Assembly (NCBI GenBank): GCA_947625445.1
Contig: CANQOM010000030.1
Span: forward strand, 1 to 13,146
Reading direction: 5' to 3'
DNA length: 13,146 bases
Source of the DNA: Candidatus Gastranaerophilales bacterium
GTDB taxonomy: Bacteria > Cyanobacteriota > Vampirovibrionia > Gastranaerophilales > Gastranaerophilaceae
Part shown: positions 1 to 7,008 of the stretch, piece after piece
Layout of the letters: every line of letters begins with the position of its first letter
How positions within the stretch are numbered: the stretch's first letter is position 1
Notes under the pieces: model-generated
Told to the model about the DNA's origin: nothing
The model's input: the letters and a program-made list of their open reading frames with translations, nothing else
Databases searched by the model: none
Made by a program: the position numbers and the translations under genes

Positions 1-163
1 TTATTCCTAAAACTTTAGTATATTGTGAAATTTTGTTACCGATTGTTTCCTTCCATATAGCTCCTATATCATATAGTCTGTCTTGCTCTTTAGGATTATA
101 TTTTAGGTCAATTACTTTAAGTATATCTTCTATTTTTTCAAAATCTGAGTTATTTATTTTCAC
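1..163 (-). CDS. DciA/DUF721-like replicative helicase loader, N-terminal part (runs off the left edge)
   Basis: Only the first 54 codons are in the window. The translated piece has an N-terminal helix followed by a stretch with Trp37, Gly42, Ile45 and Thr49 (WKETIGNKISQYT). This matches the 'W..ivG..ia.ht' signature of the DUF721/DciA family. DciA proteins load or assist the replicative helicase DnaB in bacteria that lack DnaC/DnaI, Cyanobacteria among them. I chose the GTG at 161-163 because the frame is closed a little upstream by a stop and has no in-frame ATG. The Shine-Dalgarno site is weak (AAAGAG, about 16 nt away). An ATG eight bases upstream, out of frame, would enter the gene in frame if the A5 run held one more A; this suggests a natural or assembly-level homopolymer difference. 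The family call is from a short motif, so it is likely but not certain. Confidence 0.6.
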   Translation of the reverse strand, partial: MKINNSDFEKIEDILKVIDLKYNPKEQDRLYDIGAIWKETIGNKISQYTKVLGI

Positions 164-247
164 TTTTTCATTGTAATAATCTCTTTTTAAAAAGTCAATG
201 TTTTTACTTGTGATTAGTGTCTTTATAGGATTTTTGATTCTCTATTA

Positions 248-259
248 TGTTTCGAAACA
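248..259. promoter_or_regulatory. 12-bp perfect palindrome, possible operator
   Basis: TGTTTCGAAACA at 248-259 is a perfect palindrome directly beside the 22-nt repeat array and about 85 bases upstream of the dciA-like start on the minus strand. It could be a dimeric-regulator operator or simply the edge of the repeat family, since GTTT-GAAA also occurs inside a repeat unit. No known box was matched. Confidence 0.2.
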
Positions 260-368
260 AGTTCAAAATAACAGAAGCACTAATTTGGAATAACAAATAT
301 ACCATTTCAGGATGACAAGAACGCTAGTTTGAAATGGCAGAAATATTAGTTCATAAGAACAAAAACAA
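259..368. repeat. Five tandem degenerate 22-nt repeats
   Basis: Five contiguous 22-nt units lie at 259-280, 281-302, 303-324, 325-346 and 347-368, with no gaps. When stacked, columns 2 (A), 4-5 (TT), 10 (A), 14 (C) and 15 (A) are invariant, and most other columns vary only between purines or only between pyrimidines. The unit reads roughly TAGTTYRRAAT followed by RACARAAAYAC. The period is not a multiple of three and no ORF crosses it, so it is non-coding. The units touch each other, so this is not a CRISPR array. It fills the gap between the dciA-like gene and the zinc-ribbon gene. Function unknown. Confidence 0.75.
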
Positions 369-380
369 TTAAAAATATAT

Positions 381-710
381 TTAAATATTTTTTAATTCAT
401 CCGGAATATATTTTGTCCAATCTTTTTCTAACTTATCAATAAAATTATGAGCATCAAGAACATCATCATAAGAAATCGGCTCAGGACAATCCTGAATAAC
501 CAATTCATCATCTTTATCATCTTTTATTGATACAGAACTTGTACCCAAAAGGGCAAGCCCAAAACTTTTTCCGCATTCAGGACATATTATTTGAAGAACT
601 AATAAATTTTTTTCTTCTCTTTTTATAAATATTGCACTTTCATCAAAATCATGCCCGCATACACTGCAACACAACCCTGAAAATAATTTTTTTAATTTTG
701 ATTTATCCAT
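381..710 (-). CDS. Small zinc-ribbon protein of unknown function
   Basis: The protein has 109 residues. It has two cysteine knuckles, CSVCG (Cys15, Cys18) and CPECG (Cys43, Cys46), the usual spacing of a four-cysteine zinc ribbon. An extra Cys14 abuts the first pair. After the ribbon come a short hydrophobic stretch (GLALLG, 51-56), a very acidic linker (64-70) and a probable C-terminal helix rich in Asp, Lys and Leu. No signal peptide or membrane segment is seen, so it should be cytosolic. The ATG at 708-710 is preceded by GTGAGG at a short spacing. It stands alone between the 22-nt repeat array and a divergent microprotein gene. I do not recognise the family. A nucleic-acid-binding or regulatory role is possible for a zinc ribbon, but nothing here proves it. 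Confidence 0.8.
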   Translation of the reverse strand: MDKSKLKKLFSGLCCSVCGHDFDESAIFIKREEKNLLVLQIICPECGKSFGLALLGTSSVSIKDDKDDELVIQDCPEPISYDDVLDAHNFIDKLEKDWTKYIPDELKNI

Positions 711-799
711 ATTTCCTCACTCATTATATACCAATGTTTAAGAAAAAGTAATTTTGGGAATAGTAAAAATGTAATTACTTAAAATAAAGGAATAGTGTT

Positions 800-895
800 A
801 TGGATGGTCTCTTCTTATTAATGTTTGGCGCACTTATGTATTTCATTTTAATCGCTTTACCTTCTATGTTTGAAAAAAAAGGAGAAGCTCACTAG
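800..895 (+). CDS. 31-residue single-pass membrane microprotein
   Basis: An ATG at 800-802 opens 31 codons ending in TAG at 893-895. The peptide starts MDG, has one hydrophobic segment of about 20 residues (positions 4-23, rich in Leu, Phe, Met and Ile with one Pro near the end) and finishes with a charged tail (FEKKGEAH). AAAGGAA lies about 9 nt upstream of the ATG and is a plausible ribosome binding site. A strong terminator begins 20 bases after the stop. A ribosome site, one clean membrane segment, a positively charged cytosolic-looking end and its own terminator together argue for a real gene despite the length. The layout resembles the small membrane subunits that stabilise larger complexes, but no partner is encoded nearby and the family is not recognised. 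Confidence 0.6.
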   Translation: MDGLFLLMFGALMYFILIALPSMFEKKGEAH

Positions 896-914
896 TTTTT
901 TTTGTTGATAGCTT

Positions 915-951
915 AAAAGGGACACGGCATGAGGAGCCTGTGTCCTTTTTT
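915..951 (+). terminator. Rho-independent terminator after the microprotein gene
   Basis: GGGACAC (919-925) pairs with GTGTCC (940-945). The stem is extended by GGC/GCC across a one-base bulge, with a loop of about seven bases, and is followed by six T (946-951). Four A precede the stem, so it could act weakly on the minus strand too, at the 3' side of cysS. Confidence 0.8.
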
Positions 952-1016
952 GCATTCATACCTCCTCTTATTACCCTCTCTTATTTACTATGACACTCAG
1001 GTAATAAAAAAGTTCC

Positions 1017-2456
1017 TTATTTTTCTTCCCAACTGGTAAAATCTTTTGTATCTTTCAAAATGATGTTTATACTATCCAGTAAATTTCTGACTTTATCGGC
1101 AATTGTCCAATTTTTGTCTTTTCTTGCTTCATTTCTGTATTCAATTATCCTGTCAATCAATTGATATCCGTATAATTTTTTATCTTCTTCAGTCAAAAAA
1201 TCCATATTATCAATAATACGCTCTAACCTGTTTTGCAATTCTTTTTCAGTTAACTGTTCTTTTTCAACGTTAAAGCCCATTACATTAGTTAATACAGTTA
1301 AGATTGAAGCATATTTTACTGCCGAATTTAAATCTTTATCGTTTACGGATTTATTTGCCTTTGTAACCGCATCAAAAATTACTGCAAGCGCTTTTGACGT
1401 GTTTAAATCTTCATCCATTGCCATCATAAAGTTTTTTATTTCCTCCGTATCTTTAACATCAATAAGTTTATCTTTACCTGTAAATTTAATAACTTCATTT
1501 ATCGCAGTTTGGATTCGTTTCCAGCCTGATTTCGCACCGTCTAAAGCTTCAGAAGAAAATTCTACCGGCATCCTGTAATGATTTGTTATAATAAAAAGTC
1601 TTATTGTATTTGAATCATAATTAGCAAGCATATCATCAATTGTTACAAAGTTTTTCAAAGATTTTGACATCTTTTCCTTGTTAATTGTAACAAATCCGTT
1701 ATGAAGCCAATAATTAACAAACTTACAACCGTTAGCACATTCTGATTGGGCAATTTCATTTTCATGATGAGGAAATATTAAATCCGCTCCACCAGCATGA
1801 ATATCAATTGTTCTGCCTAAATGTTTTCTTGACATTGCACTGCATTCAATGTGCCATCCTGGTCTGCCTTTACCCCATGGCGACGGATACCCGAATTTCT
1901 CATCTCTTTTCCACAGAGCAAAATCTAAAACGTCTTCTTTTTTATCTGATGTTTCAACTCTCGCACCTGCAACTAAATCTTCTATCGGTTGTTTACTTAA
2001 TTTCCCGTAATCTTTAAATTTTTTTACTCTAAAATATACATCTCCATCTGTTTCATATGCATATTCATTTTTTATTAAATCTTTTATAATAGAAATCATT
2101 TCACCTAACGTTTTTGTGGCAAAAGGCTCAATCTCAGGTTTTAATACATTCAGTTTTTTCATAGACTCAGAAAATATTTCATAGTATCTTCTTGAAATAA
2201 CTTCTGCAGTTGTATTTTCTTCGTCTGCTTTTTTTAATATTTTATCGTCAACATCTGTTATGTTACGGCAATATGTTACATCATATCCTTTAAATTTTAG
2301 ATATCTGTACAACATATCCCATGTAATATAACATCTTGCGTGACCTAAATGAGGATAATCATATACTGTTGGCCCGCAAACATACATTGTAACTTTATTT
2401 TCATTAATTGGCTTAAACTCTTCTAAGCTATTTGAAAATGTATTAAATAATTTCAT
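1017..2456 (-). CDS. cysS: Cysteinyl-tRNA synthetase
   Basis: This class I aminoacyl-tRNA synthetase charges tRNA-Cys with cysteine using ATP, in the cytosol. The 479-residue length is normal for the family. The HIGH-type motif is HLGH at 36-39, just after the family block YVCGPTVYDYPH. The KMSKS loop is at 262-266. The zinc site is complete, with Cys27, Cys205 (HIECSAM), His230 and Glu234 (FPHHENE). The C-terminal part carries the DALR-type anticodon-binding helical region (ALAVIFDAVTKANK, about 353-366). The ATG at 2454-2456 is preceded by AAAAGGAA at about 9 nt. This ribosome site lies inside an inverted repeat (2462-2515) that could hide it in the mRNA. The gene is 92 bases downstream of the GH13 gene on the same strand, so they may be cotranscribed. 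Confidence 0.97.
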   Translation of the reverse strand: MKLFNTFSNSLEEFKPINENKVTMYVCGPTVYDYPHLGHARCYITWDMLYRYLKFKGYDVTYCRNITDVDDKILKKADEENTTAEVISRRYYEIFSESMKKLNVLKPEIEPFATKTLGEMISIIKDLIKNEYAYETDGDVYFRVKKFKDYGKLSKQPIEDLVAGARVETSDKKEDVLDFALWKRDEKFGYPSPWGKGRPGWHIECSAMSRKHLGRTIDIHAGGADLIFPHHENEIAQSECANGCKFVNYWLHNGFVTINKEKMSKSLKNFVTIDDMLANYDSNTIRLFIITNHYRMPVEFSSEALDGAKSGWKRIQTAINEVIKFTGKDKLIDVKDTEEIKNFMMAMDEDLNTSKALAVIFDAVTKANKSVNDKDLNSAVKYASILTVLTNVMGFNVEKEQLTEKELQNRLERIIDNMDFLTEEDKKLYGYQLIDRIIEYRNEARKDKNWTIADKVRNLLDSINIILKDTKDFTSWEEK

Positions 2457-2461
2457 AATAA

Positions 2462-2515
2462 AAATTCCTTTTTTTTTATCTTACTACAAAACAAAGATTA
2501 ATAAAAAAGGAATTT
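2462..2515 (-). promoter_or_regulatory. Inverted repeat enclosing the cysS ribosome binding site
   Basis: Thirteen-base perfect arms lie at 2462-2474 (AAATTCCTTTTTT on the plus strand) and 2503-2515, separated by 28 bases. In the minus-strand transcript the AAAAGGAATT of the cysS Shine-Dalgarno region is entirely in the downstream arm, so folding would occlude it. The stem is A/U-rich and only moderately stable. It is not a T-box: no T-box sequence or specifier stem is visible. It may be a translational switch, a spacer hairpin between GH13 and cysS, or chance in AT-rich DNA. Confidence 0.4.
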
Positions 2516-2548
2516 GTATAATCCTATATTACAATTTATATCCGAAAT

Positions 2549-5500
2549 TTAATTCGCTTTATATAATATAAGTGTATTTAAATCTTCTGGTTTTAACTGT
2601 ATAGCTATTTCCTGACCGTTAGCATTACGTCTTGCAAGATAATACCCATCAGCTGATTTTGAAACAACATATTCCGATTTATCTTCAGGTCTGATATTCT
2701 TAAAAATTGTTCCAGCCTTTATACCATGTTTTAAACCTTGTTTAGCATTTGTAACAGAAGGATTTAAGTATATTCTTGCGACTTTTTGCCCGTTAGTTCT
2801 GTCCATCTTTTTGTTTAACGGTGAACTTGCTCCTTTTGTATCATTAAGTGCTATTACAACGGAACCTTTATCATTGTATCTGAGTATTCCTTGCATATTC
2901 TCGTTGCGCTCCAGGCTTTTTGTTCCGTCTTTCTCGGAAACAACTTCTTTCATTACCGGCACTGTAACAGTTGCACCATCATTTAGGGCACTTAATTCAA
3001 TCTTATTTCTCAAATTGGAAATTTCATTTGATTGTTTATATAACTTATTCATATTTGAATACAAATTATCGGCGCTATCATTAAGCCATTCCCACGGAAT
3101 AACGTTCCTATTTTGTTGATGATAATTTTTTGCCTTTTCTTCAGCACCTGTAACACCTGCTTTATCACCTGCAAAATCAGTAGGACTGCCCGGTAAAACA
3201 GTTGTCAATTTTAATATTGAAAGATATCTGTCATATGCAGGCTCTATTATATCCATAAATGCTTTTGCTTCAAGTTCTTTCATATTAGAAATTTCTGTTC
3301 CGTTATATTTAACTTGTTCCAATACACTTCTTATTGCAACATCTACAGGTCTTGTTCCAAATGCTTCTGCATCAAATGAACTACCTTTATATTGACCTAA
3401 CGTAAGTTCTCTAATTGCTTTATTAACTTCTTTCTTTAATTCACCATCCGGTAATATTTCATCAAATGTATCATATAATCTTGAGCCCATTGCCACTGCT
3501 TTTGAACTTAATTTGTCAAAATTTATTGAACTTACAGGTTTATTTAACAATTTTGATGCTATTTTTTTGTCTTCATCAGATGAAAAATCCGATTTGTATA
3601 ATCCTGCATCCAGCGATAATAAATGAAGAATACGTGGCTTATCATGATTGCTTACAAACGTATATGAATTTGTTACACCGTCTTCAGGGCTTTGGAATAA
3701 GAATCCTGGATTTTCACCCCAACCTTCATCCATTTTCTTTAATAAATTCTTATTATTTTCTTCACGTGCCTGCCAACCATTATTATCATCAAAATCTTCC
3801 AATCTTAACGGAGCATATAAATCCGGAAGCAATGAGAAGAAATAGTTATAATTTGCTACTGTTGTTATTCCTGTCTCTTGAATAAATTTACGTTCCGCAT
3901 CTGCGGCACTTGTATACTTCGCATTTGAATTATTTGGTACTAACATATCTAAATCCGTAATTTCTGCCGTTGTATATGCGTGTGGATTAACAGAAAGTAC
4001 TGACTCATTATATTTTTTCCAAAAATCAATAACATGTTGCCATATTTCTTGCATATCATCAGAATTAGAACGTACCGCATCAATCGATGCTATATCTTTT
4101 GTTGCATCTATTCTCCAGCCTAAACCTGATTCTGTTCTATCCATAATCATTTCAGCCATTTTAAAATCGTTTAATGATATATTTTTAAATCTTTTTGATA
4201 CATTTTGTTTTAATTGCCCCAAGTTTGACGCCAGTACGTTTGTAATACCTTTATTTAAAACATCTACTAACATCTGAGCTTCTTCTTCCGATGTCTTTGA
4301 ATCAAAAGGAATTCCTATTGACTGCATTGTTATTTCATTTGCTTTAACATGTGAAAAATCAATCTGTCCGTTTTCTTTAAATCTTATGTCAGCTTTGGGA
4401 TTCAACGCTTTTATAAATATGTACTCTGTTAATTCGGGAACAACTTGTGATAAAACATATTTTCCATATTCACTAACTTCTTCGTTATCTGAAATTTCAG
4501 GAATTACGCTTACTATTTCATTTATTATAGGAACTACTTTATTTTTATATATATTGTCTACTTGATTATAAACCATTCTGTATTTTTCAGGAAGATTAGG
4601 ATTTCCGGCTTTTAACAAATCATATCTTGAAACTCCTAATTCTTCATCTGTATTCGCTTTTTTGGCTATATAAGGAGAAGTAATTATACCAAGCAAATTA
4701 TTTCCTATCGGCATAGACTCAAAAGGTACATCCATCGCTTTTCTTAAAATATAATCTTTTGTTGTATATGAATTTCCATACCCTTGCGGATTAATAGGAT
4801 TTCTCATGTCTTCATCATCTAATCTTCTTAAATGATAATAATCATTTAAAACATTTTCTATAACTTCTTCATCTATATTCTCTAAAGCAGTTTTAGGAAT
4901 TTGACCTTTCGCCGCTAATGTTTTTATTAAATTCATATAAGTTTTTGTATCATTTGCTTTGCCTGACAATAAATCAGATAAATATGAAAATTGAATATCA
5001 TCAGTTAATTTTGTCCAATATTTTCCTGAATTTAAAGCATAATCTCTAACCGCCAAAGTACCTCTTTCAAAATCGGCTATTGCTTCAGATTTTTCCTCAG
5101 GAGTTAATTTGGAAAATCTTGCATCATCTTCAGCTGCTCTGTAAAAATTTAATTTTGGAATATCGACATTTCCATCCCATACCTCTATTCCGCCACTTTC
5201 ACTCTTTGTTACAACACTGAAGTTTGCAAAATCAGAAACTTCTTTTATTGTATTTATATCAGACAAATCAAGCTCTTTTTTGGCTTTTACTACATTTGAT
5301 ACATTTCTGAATAATTCATTTGGGTCTACCTCTATTGAATACGGGTAAACTGCATCATCATGTTTTGTTATGTCATATATATTATTTGTATTGTTTTTAG
5401 CATATGTATTTATTATTTCATCAGAATTTCTTTGTTCATCAGATACTAATCTGTCATCATAAAATTGTATATATGTCGGCATTTTAGGATTGTAATTCTT

Positions 5501-6472
5501 ATTATTTGAAATATTACCTTTTTGCGAAACAACAAAAGGCGCATTAACTAATTTAAGTCTTGTATATTTTGAATTGTCGGGAAGAATGCCTAACGCAGGT
5601 CTTTCTCCTGCTCTAAACATATTTTTAGATACAGATTCACTTCCTTTTCTAAGTAATTCAGCCATATGAATACCGCCAAATCCTTCATTTACAAGTGCCG
5701 CATCTGATATCCAATTTATTCCGTTTTTGAATAATTCTTCCTGAAGTGTCCTAAATTCTTCTTCCGTCCCAAAATCGGGTGAAACCTGATATGCATTTTC
5801 TGTCCAGTATTTGTGTGAAGATATTGAATCTTTTGTAAAAGGAGTTCCTACTATCCTTGATATACCTTCTTGTGATATTTCAGGTAATCGTTTTATAATG
5901 CCATAAAAATTTCCGCCCAATTTATTGGCATGATTTCTTACACTGGAAAGTGCCTTAGTTCTCAATGCCTTATCTACTTCAGGTTGCCCGTTTTTATTTA
6001 CTACTCCCGGGTAATACCCATCCGGCATTATTAACTGCATTGAACCATTTTTATTTATTGTTGCACGATTATTTAATACAACATTATATTTATTATCTGT
6101 ATTTTTATTATCAAATATACCTATAACAGAGCCGTTATCAAATGCGTATGAAACTTTATTTGTTGCTTTATCCGTTAATTTGAATCTGTATGCAAAACCT
6201 TCATCAGAATATATTTCGGGAACTTGTGACATGTCAAGGTTTATATCTTTATTGGACATTGGTATCGATTTTGCCGGCTTATCTTTGTCTGATATTATGT
6301 AATTGCCTTTCGGGTCTTTTTGAATGTTATATAATTCAACTTCACAGTTGTATTTTGAACTATCAAATAAATAAAAGAATTTATGGTTTATGTATCCTGT
6401 TTTGTCTAAAACTTTCTTATGCCCTGAAAATGCAACACTTTTAGGATTCATATTATTTCTTTGTATATCCAC
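2549..6472 (-). CDS. Very large divergent GH13 (alpha-amylase family) protein with an insertion of about 500 residues and an N-terminal F-S-G motif
   Basis: GH13 enzymes act on alpha-glucans such as glycogen and starch. With the GTG start at 6470-6472 the protein has 1307 residues. This start is chosen for AAAGGAG six bases upstream; longer frames lack a ribosome site. The hallmarks appear in order: a barrel approach with the 'fGt.eeF..L' block and GINWISDAALVNE (251-263, region I); GWRIDATKD with the presumed nucleophile Asp789 (region II); TAEITD with the presumed acid Glu837 (region III); NHDKPR with Asp944 (region IV); then LPGSPTDFAGDKAG (from 1093) and NRNVIPWEW (1121-1129). The catalytic triad is therefore intact. 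Between regions I and II lie about 500 residues where domain B is normally far shorter. N- and C-terminal beta-rich domains are likely (30-130 and 1165-1307). There is no signal peptide, so it is probably cytosolic. Near the N-terminus is SVAFSG. The substrate cannot be told from sequence. Confidence 0.8.
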   Translation of the reverse strand: MDIQRNNMNPKSVAFSGHKKVLDKTGYINHKFFYLFDSSKYNCEVELYNIQKDPKGNYIISDKDKPAKSIPMSNKDINLDMSQVPEIYSDEGFAYRFKLTDKATNKVSYAFDNGSVIGIFDNKNTDNKYNVVLNNRATINKNGSMQLIMPDGYYPGVVNKNGQPEVDKALRTKALSSVRNHANKLGGNFYGIIKRLPEISQEGISRIVGTPFTKDSISSHKYWTENAYQVSPDFGTEEEFRTLQEELFKNGINWISDAALVNEGFGGIHMAELLRKGSESVSKNMFRAGERPALGILPDNSKYTRLKLVNAPFVVSQKGNISNNKNYNPKMPTYIQFYDDRLVSDEQRNSDEIINTYAKNNTNNIYDITKHDDAVYPYSIEVDPNELFRNVSNVVKAKKELDLSDINTIKEVSDFANFSVVTKSESGGIEVWDGNVDIPKLNFYRAAEDDARFSKLTPEEKSEAIADFERGTLAVRDYALNSGKYWTKLTDDIQFSYLSDLLSGKANDTKTYMNLIKTLAAKGQIPKTALENIDEEVIENVLNDYYHLRRLDDEDMRNPINPQGYGNSYTTKDYILRKAMDVPFESMPIGNNLLGIITSPYIAKKANTDEELGVSRYDLLKAGNPNLPEKYRMVYNQVDNIYKNKVVPIINEIVSVIPEISDNEEVSEYGKYVLSQVVPELTEYIFIKALNPKADIRFKENGQIDFSHVKANEITMQSIGIPFDSKTSEEEAQMLVDVLNKGITNVLASNLGQLKQNVSKRFKNISLNDFKMAEMIMDRTESGLGWRIDATKDIASIDAVRSNSDDMQEIWQHVIDFWKKYNESVLSVNPHAYTTAEITDLDMLVPNNSNAKYTSAADAERKFIQETGITTVANYNYFFSLLPDLYAPLRLEDFDDNNGWQAREENNKNLLKKMDEGWGENPGFLFQSPEDGVTNSYTFVSNHDKPRILHLLSLDAGLYKSDFSSDEDKKIASKLLNKPVSSINFDKLSSKAVAMGSRLYDTFDEILPDGELKKEVNKAIRELTLGQYKGSSFDAEAFGTRPVDVAIRSVLEQVKYNGTEISNMKELEAKAFMDIIEPAYDRYLSILKLTTVLPGSPTDFAGDKAGVTGAEEKAKNYHQQNRNVIPWEWLNDSADNLYSNMNKLYKQSNEISNLRNKIELSALNDGATVTVPVMKEVVSEKDGTKSLERNENMQGILRYNDKGSVVIALNDTKGASSPLNKKMDRTNGQKVARIYLNPSVTNAKQGLKHGIKAGTIFKNIRPEDKSEYVVSKSADGYYLARRNANGQEIAIQLKPEDLNTLILYKAN

Positions 6473-6537
6473 ATTAAACTCCTTTACATGCACAAAACCA
6501 TACTGTTTTAATTCTCATAAAAACTTTTTCTTGCTTC

Positions 6538-6543
6538 ATTATA
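6538..6543 (-). promoter_or_regulatory. Candidate -10 element for the GH13 gene
   Basis: On the minus strand TATAAT lies 66 bases upstream of the GTG start. No good -35 is found at 16-18 bases; the nearest is GTAAAT. Immediately upstream, TTGTT and AACAA arms two bases apart (6547-6558) form a short inverted repeat in the spacer region that could be an operator. Confidence 0.35.
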
Positions 6544-6663
6544 CCCTTGTTTTAACAAAAATTTACATATATTTTTTATTAATTTATGTAAATTTTATTT
6601 CTCATATTCATAAAAAGAATCAATAATTTTTTTTAGTGTTTTTTGTATGCTTAGAGGTAAAGT

Positions 6664-6939
6664 ATGACTAATTTATTAAATTCTGCAATTCCGGAACAAA
6701 ATAACCCTATATATGCAAAAAAATTGAATAATAATTCAAAAAACAGTGTTATTGAAGCTCCGCAGTCTCTTTTTAAATATTCAATTTATAAAGAATCTGA
6801 AAAAAAAGACACTTTCAAAAAAAATATTATATATGATTCATACAAAAAAGAAGAAAAAAAACATAATAAAAGAAAACTTTTAATTTTATTAGCTTCAATT
6901 GCAAGTCTTATTTTCCTTAAAGTTAAAATATTTAAATAA
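6664..6939 (+). CDS. Small C-terminally anchored membrane protein, unknown function
   Basis: The protein has 91 residues. Residues 1-70 are polar and rich in Asn, Lys, Ser and Glu, ending in a lysine-dense run (EEKKHNKRK). They are followed by one hydrophobic segment (LLILLASIASLIFL, about 72-85) and a short basic tail (KVKIFK). This is the profile of a single-pass, tail-anchored protein with the bulk in the cytosol. The ATG at 6664 is preceded by GAGG at about 7 nt. It is transcribed away from the GH13 gene and is followed after 69 bases by the PHP-like gene on the same strand, so the two may form an operon. The lysine and asparagine content follows the AT-rich composition. I do not recognise a family. 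Confidence 0.7.
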   Translation: MTNLLNSAIPEQNNPIYAKKLNNNSKNSVIEAPQSLFKYSIYKESEKKDTFKKNIIYDSYKKEEKKHNKRKLLILLASIASLIFLKVKIFK

Positions 6940-7008
6940 ATAAAAAAATAATAACAAATTTTTATCTGTTTGTTTTTATAACATACAAATCCGAGAAACG
7001 GAGAAAAT

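Noticed and set aside
259..368. CRISPR array
   Set aside because: The 22-nt units are directly adjacent and degenerate, with no unique spacers, and there are no cas genes.
723..751. TTACTT - 17 bases - TATAAT on the minus strand before the zinc-ribbon gene
   Set aside because: Good spacing, but transcription would begin inside the ribosome site, only a few bases before the ATG, so it is probably a chance match in AT-rich DNA.
968..1007. Inverted repeat TTATTACC / GGTAATAA downstream of cysS
   Set aside because: Only eight A/T-rich pairs with a 24-base loop and no T run on the minus strand; too weak to call a cysS terminator.
2457..2548. T-box riboswitch for cysS
   Set aside because: The leader is too short and contains no T-box sequence, specifier loop or terminator/antiterminator pair.
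1808..3885. Plus-strand ORFs inside cysS and the GH13 gene (for example 1808-2017, 2811-3119, 3466-3885)
   Set aside because: They are antisense shadows of strongly conserved minus-strand genes, have no ribosome sites and give low-complexity translations.
6190..6626. Overlapping plus-strand ORFs at the 5' end of the GH13 gene and in the divergent gap
   Set aside because: They overlap the GH13 coding region or its promoter region, are rich in Leu/Phe/Tyr from AT-rich DNA and lack ribosome sites.
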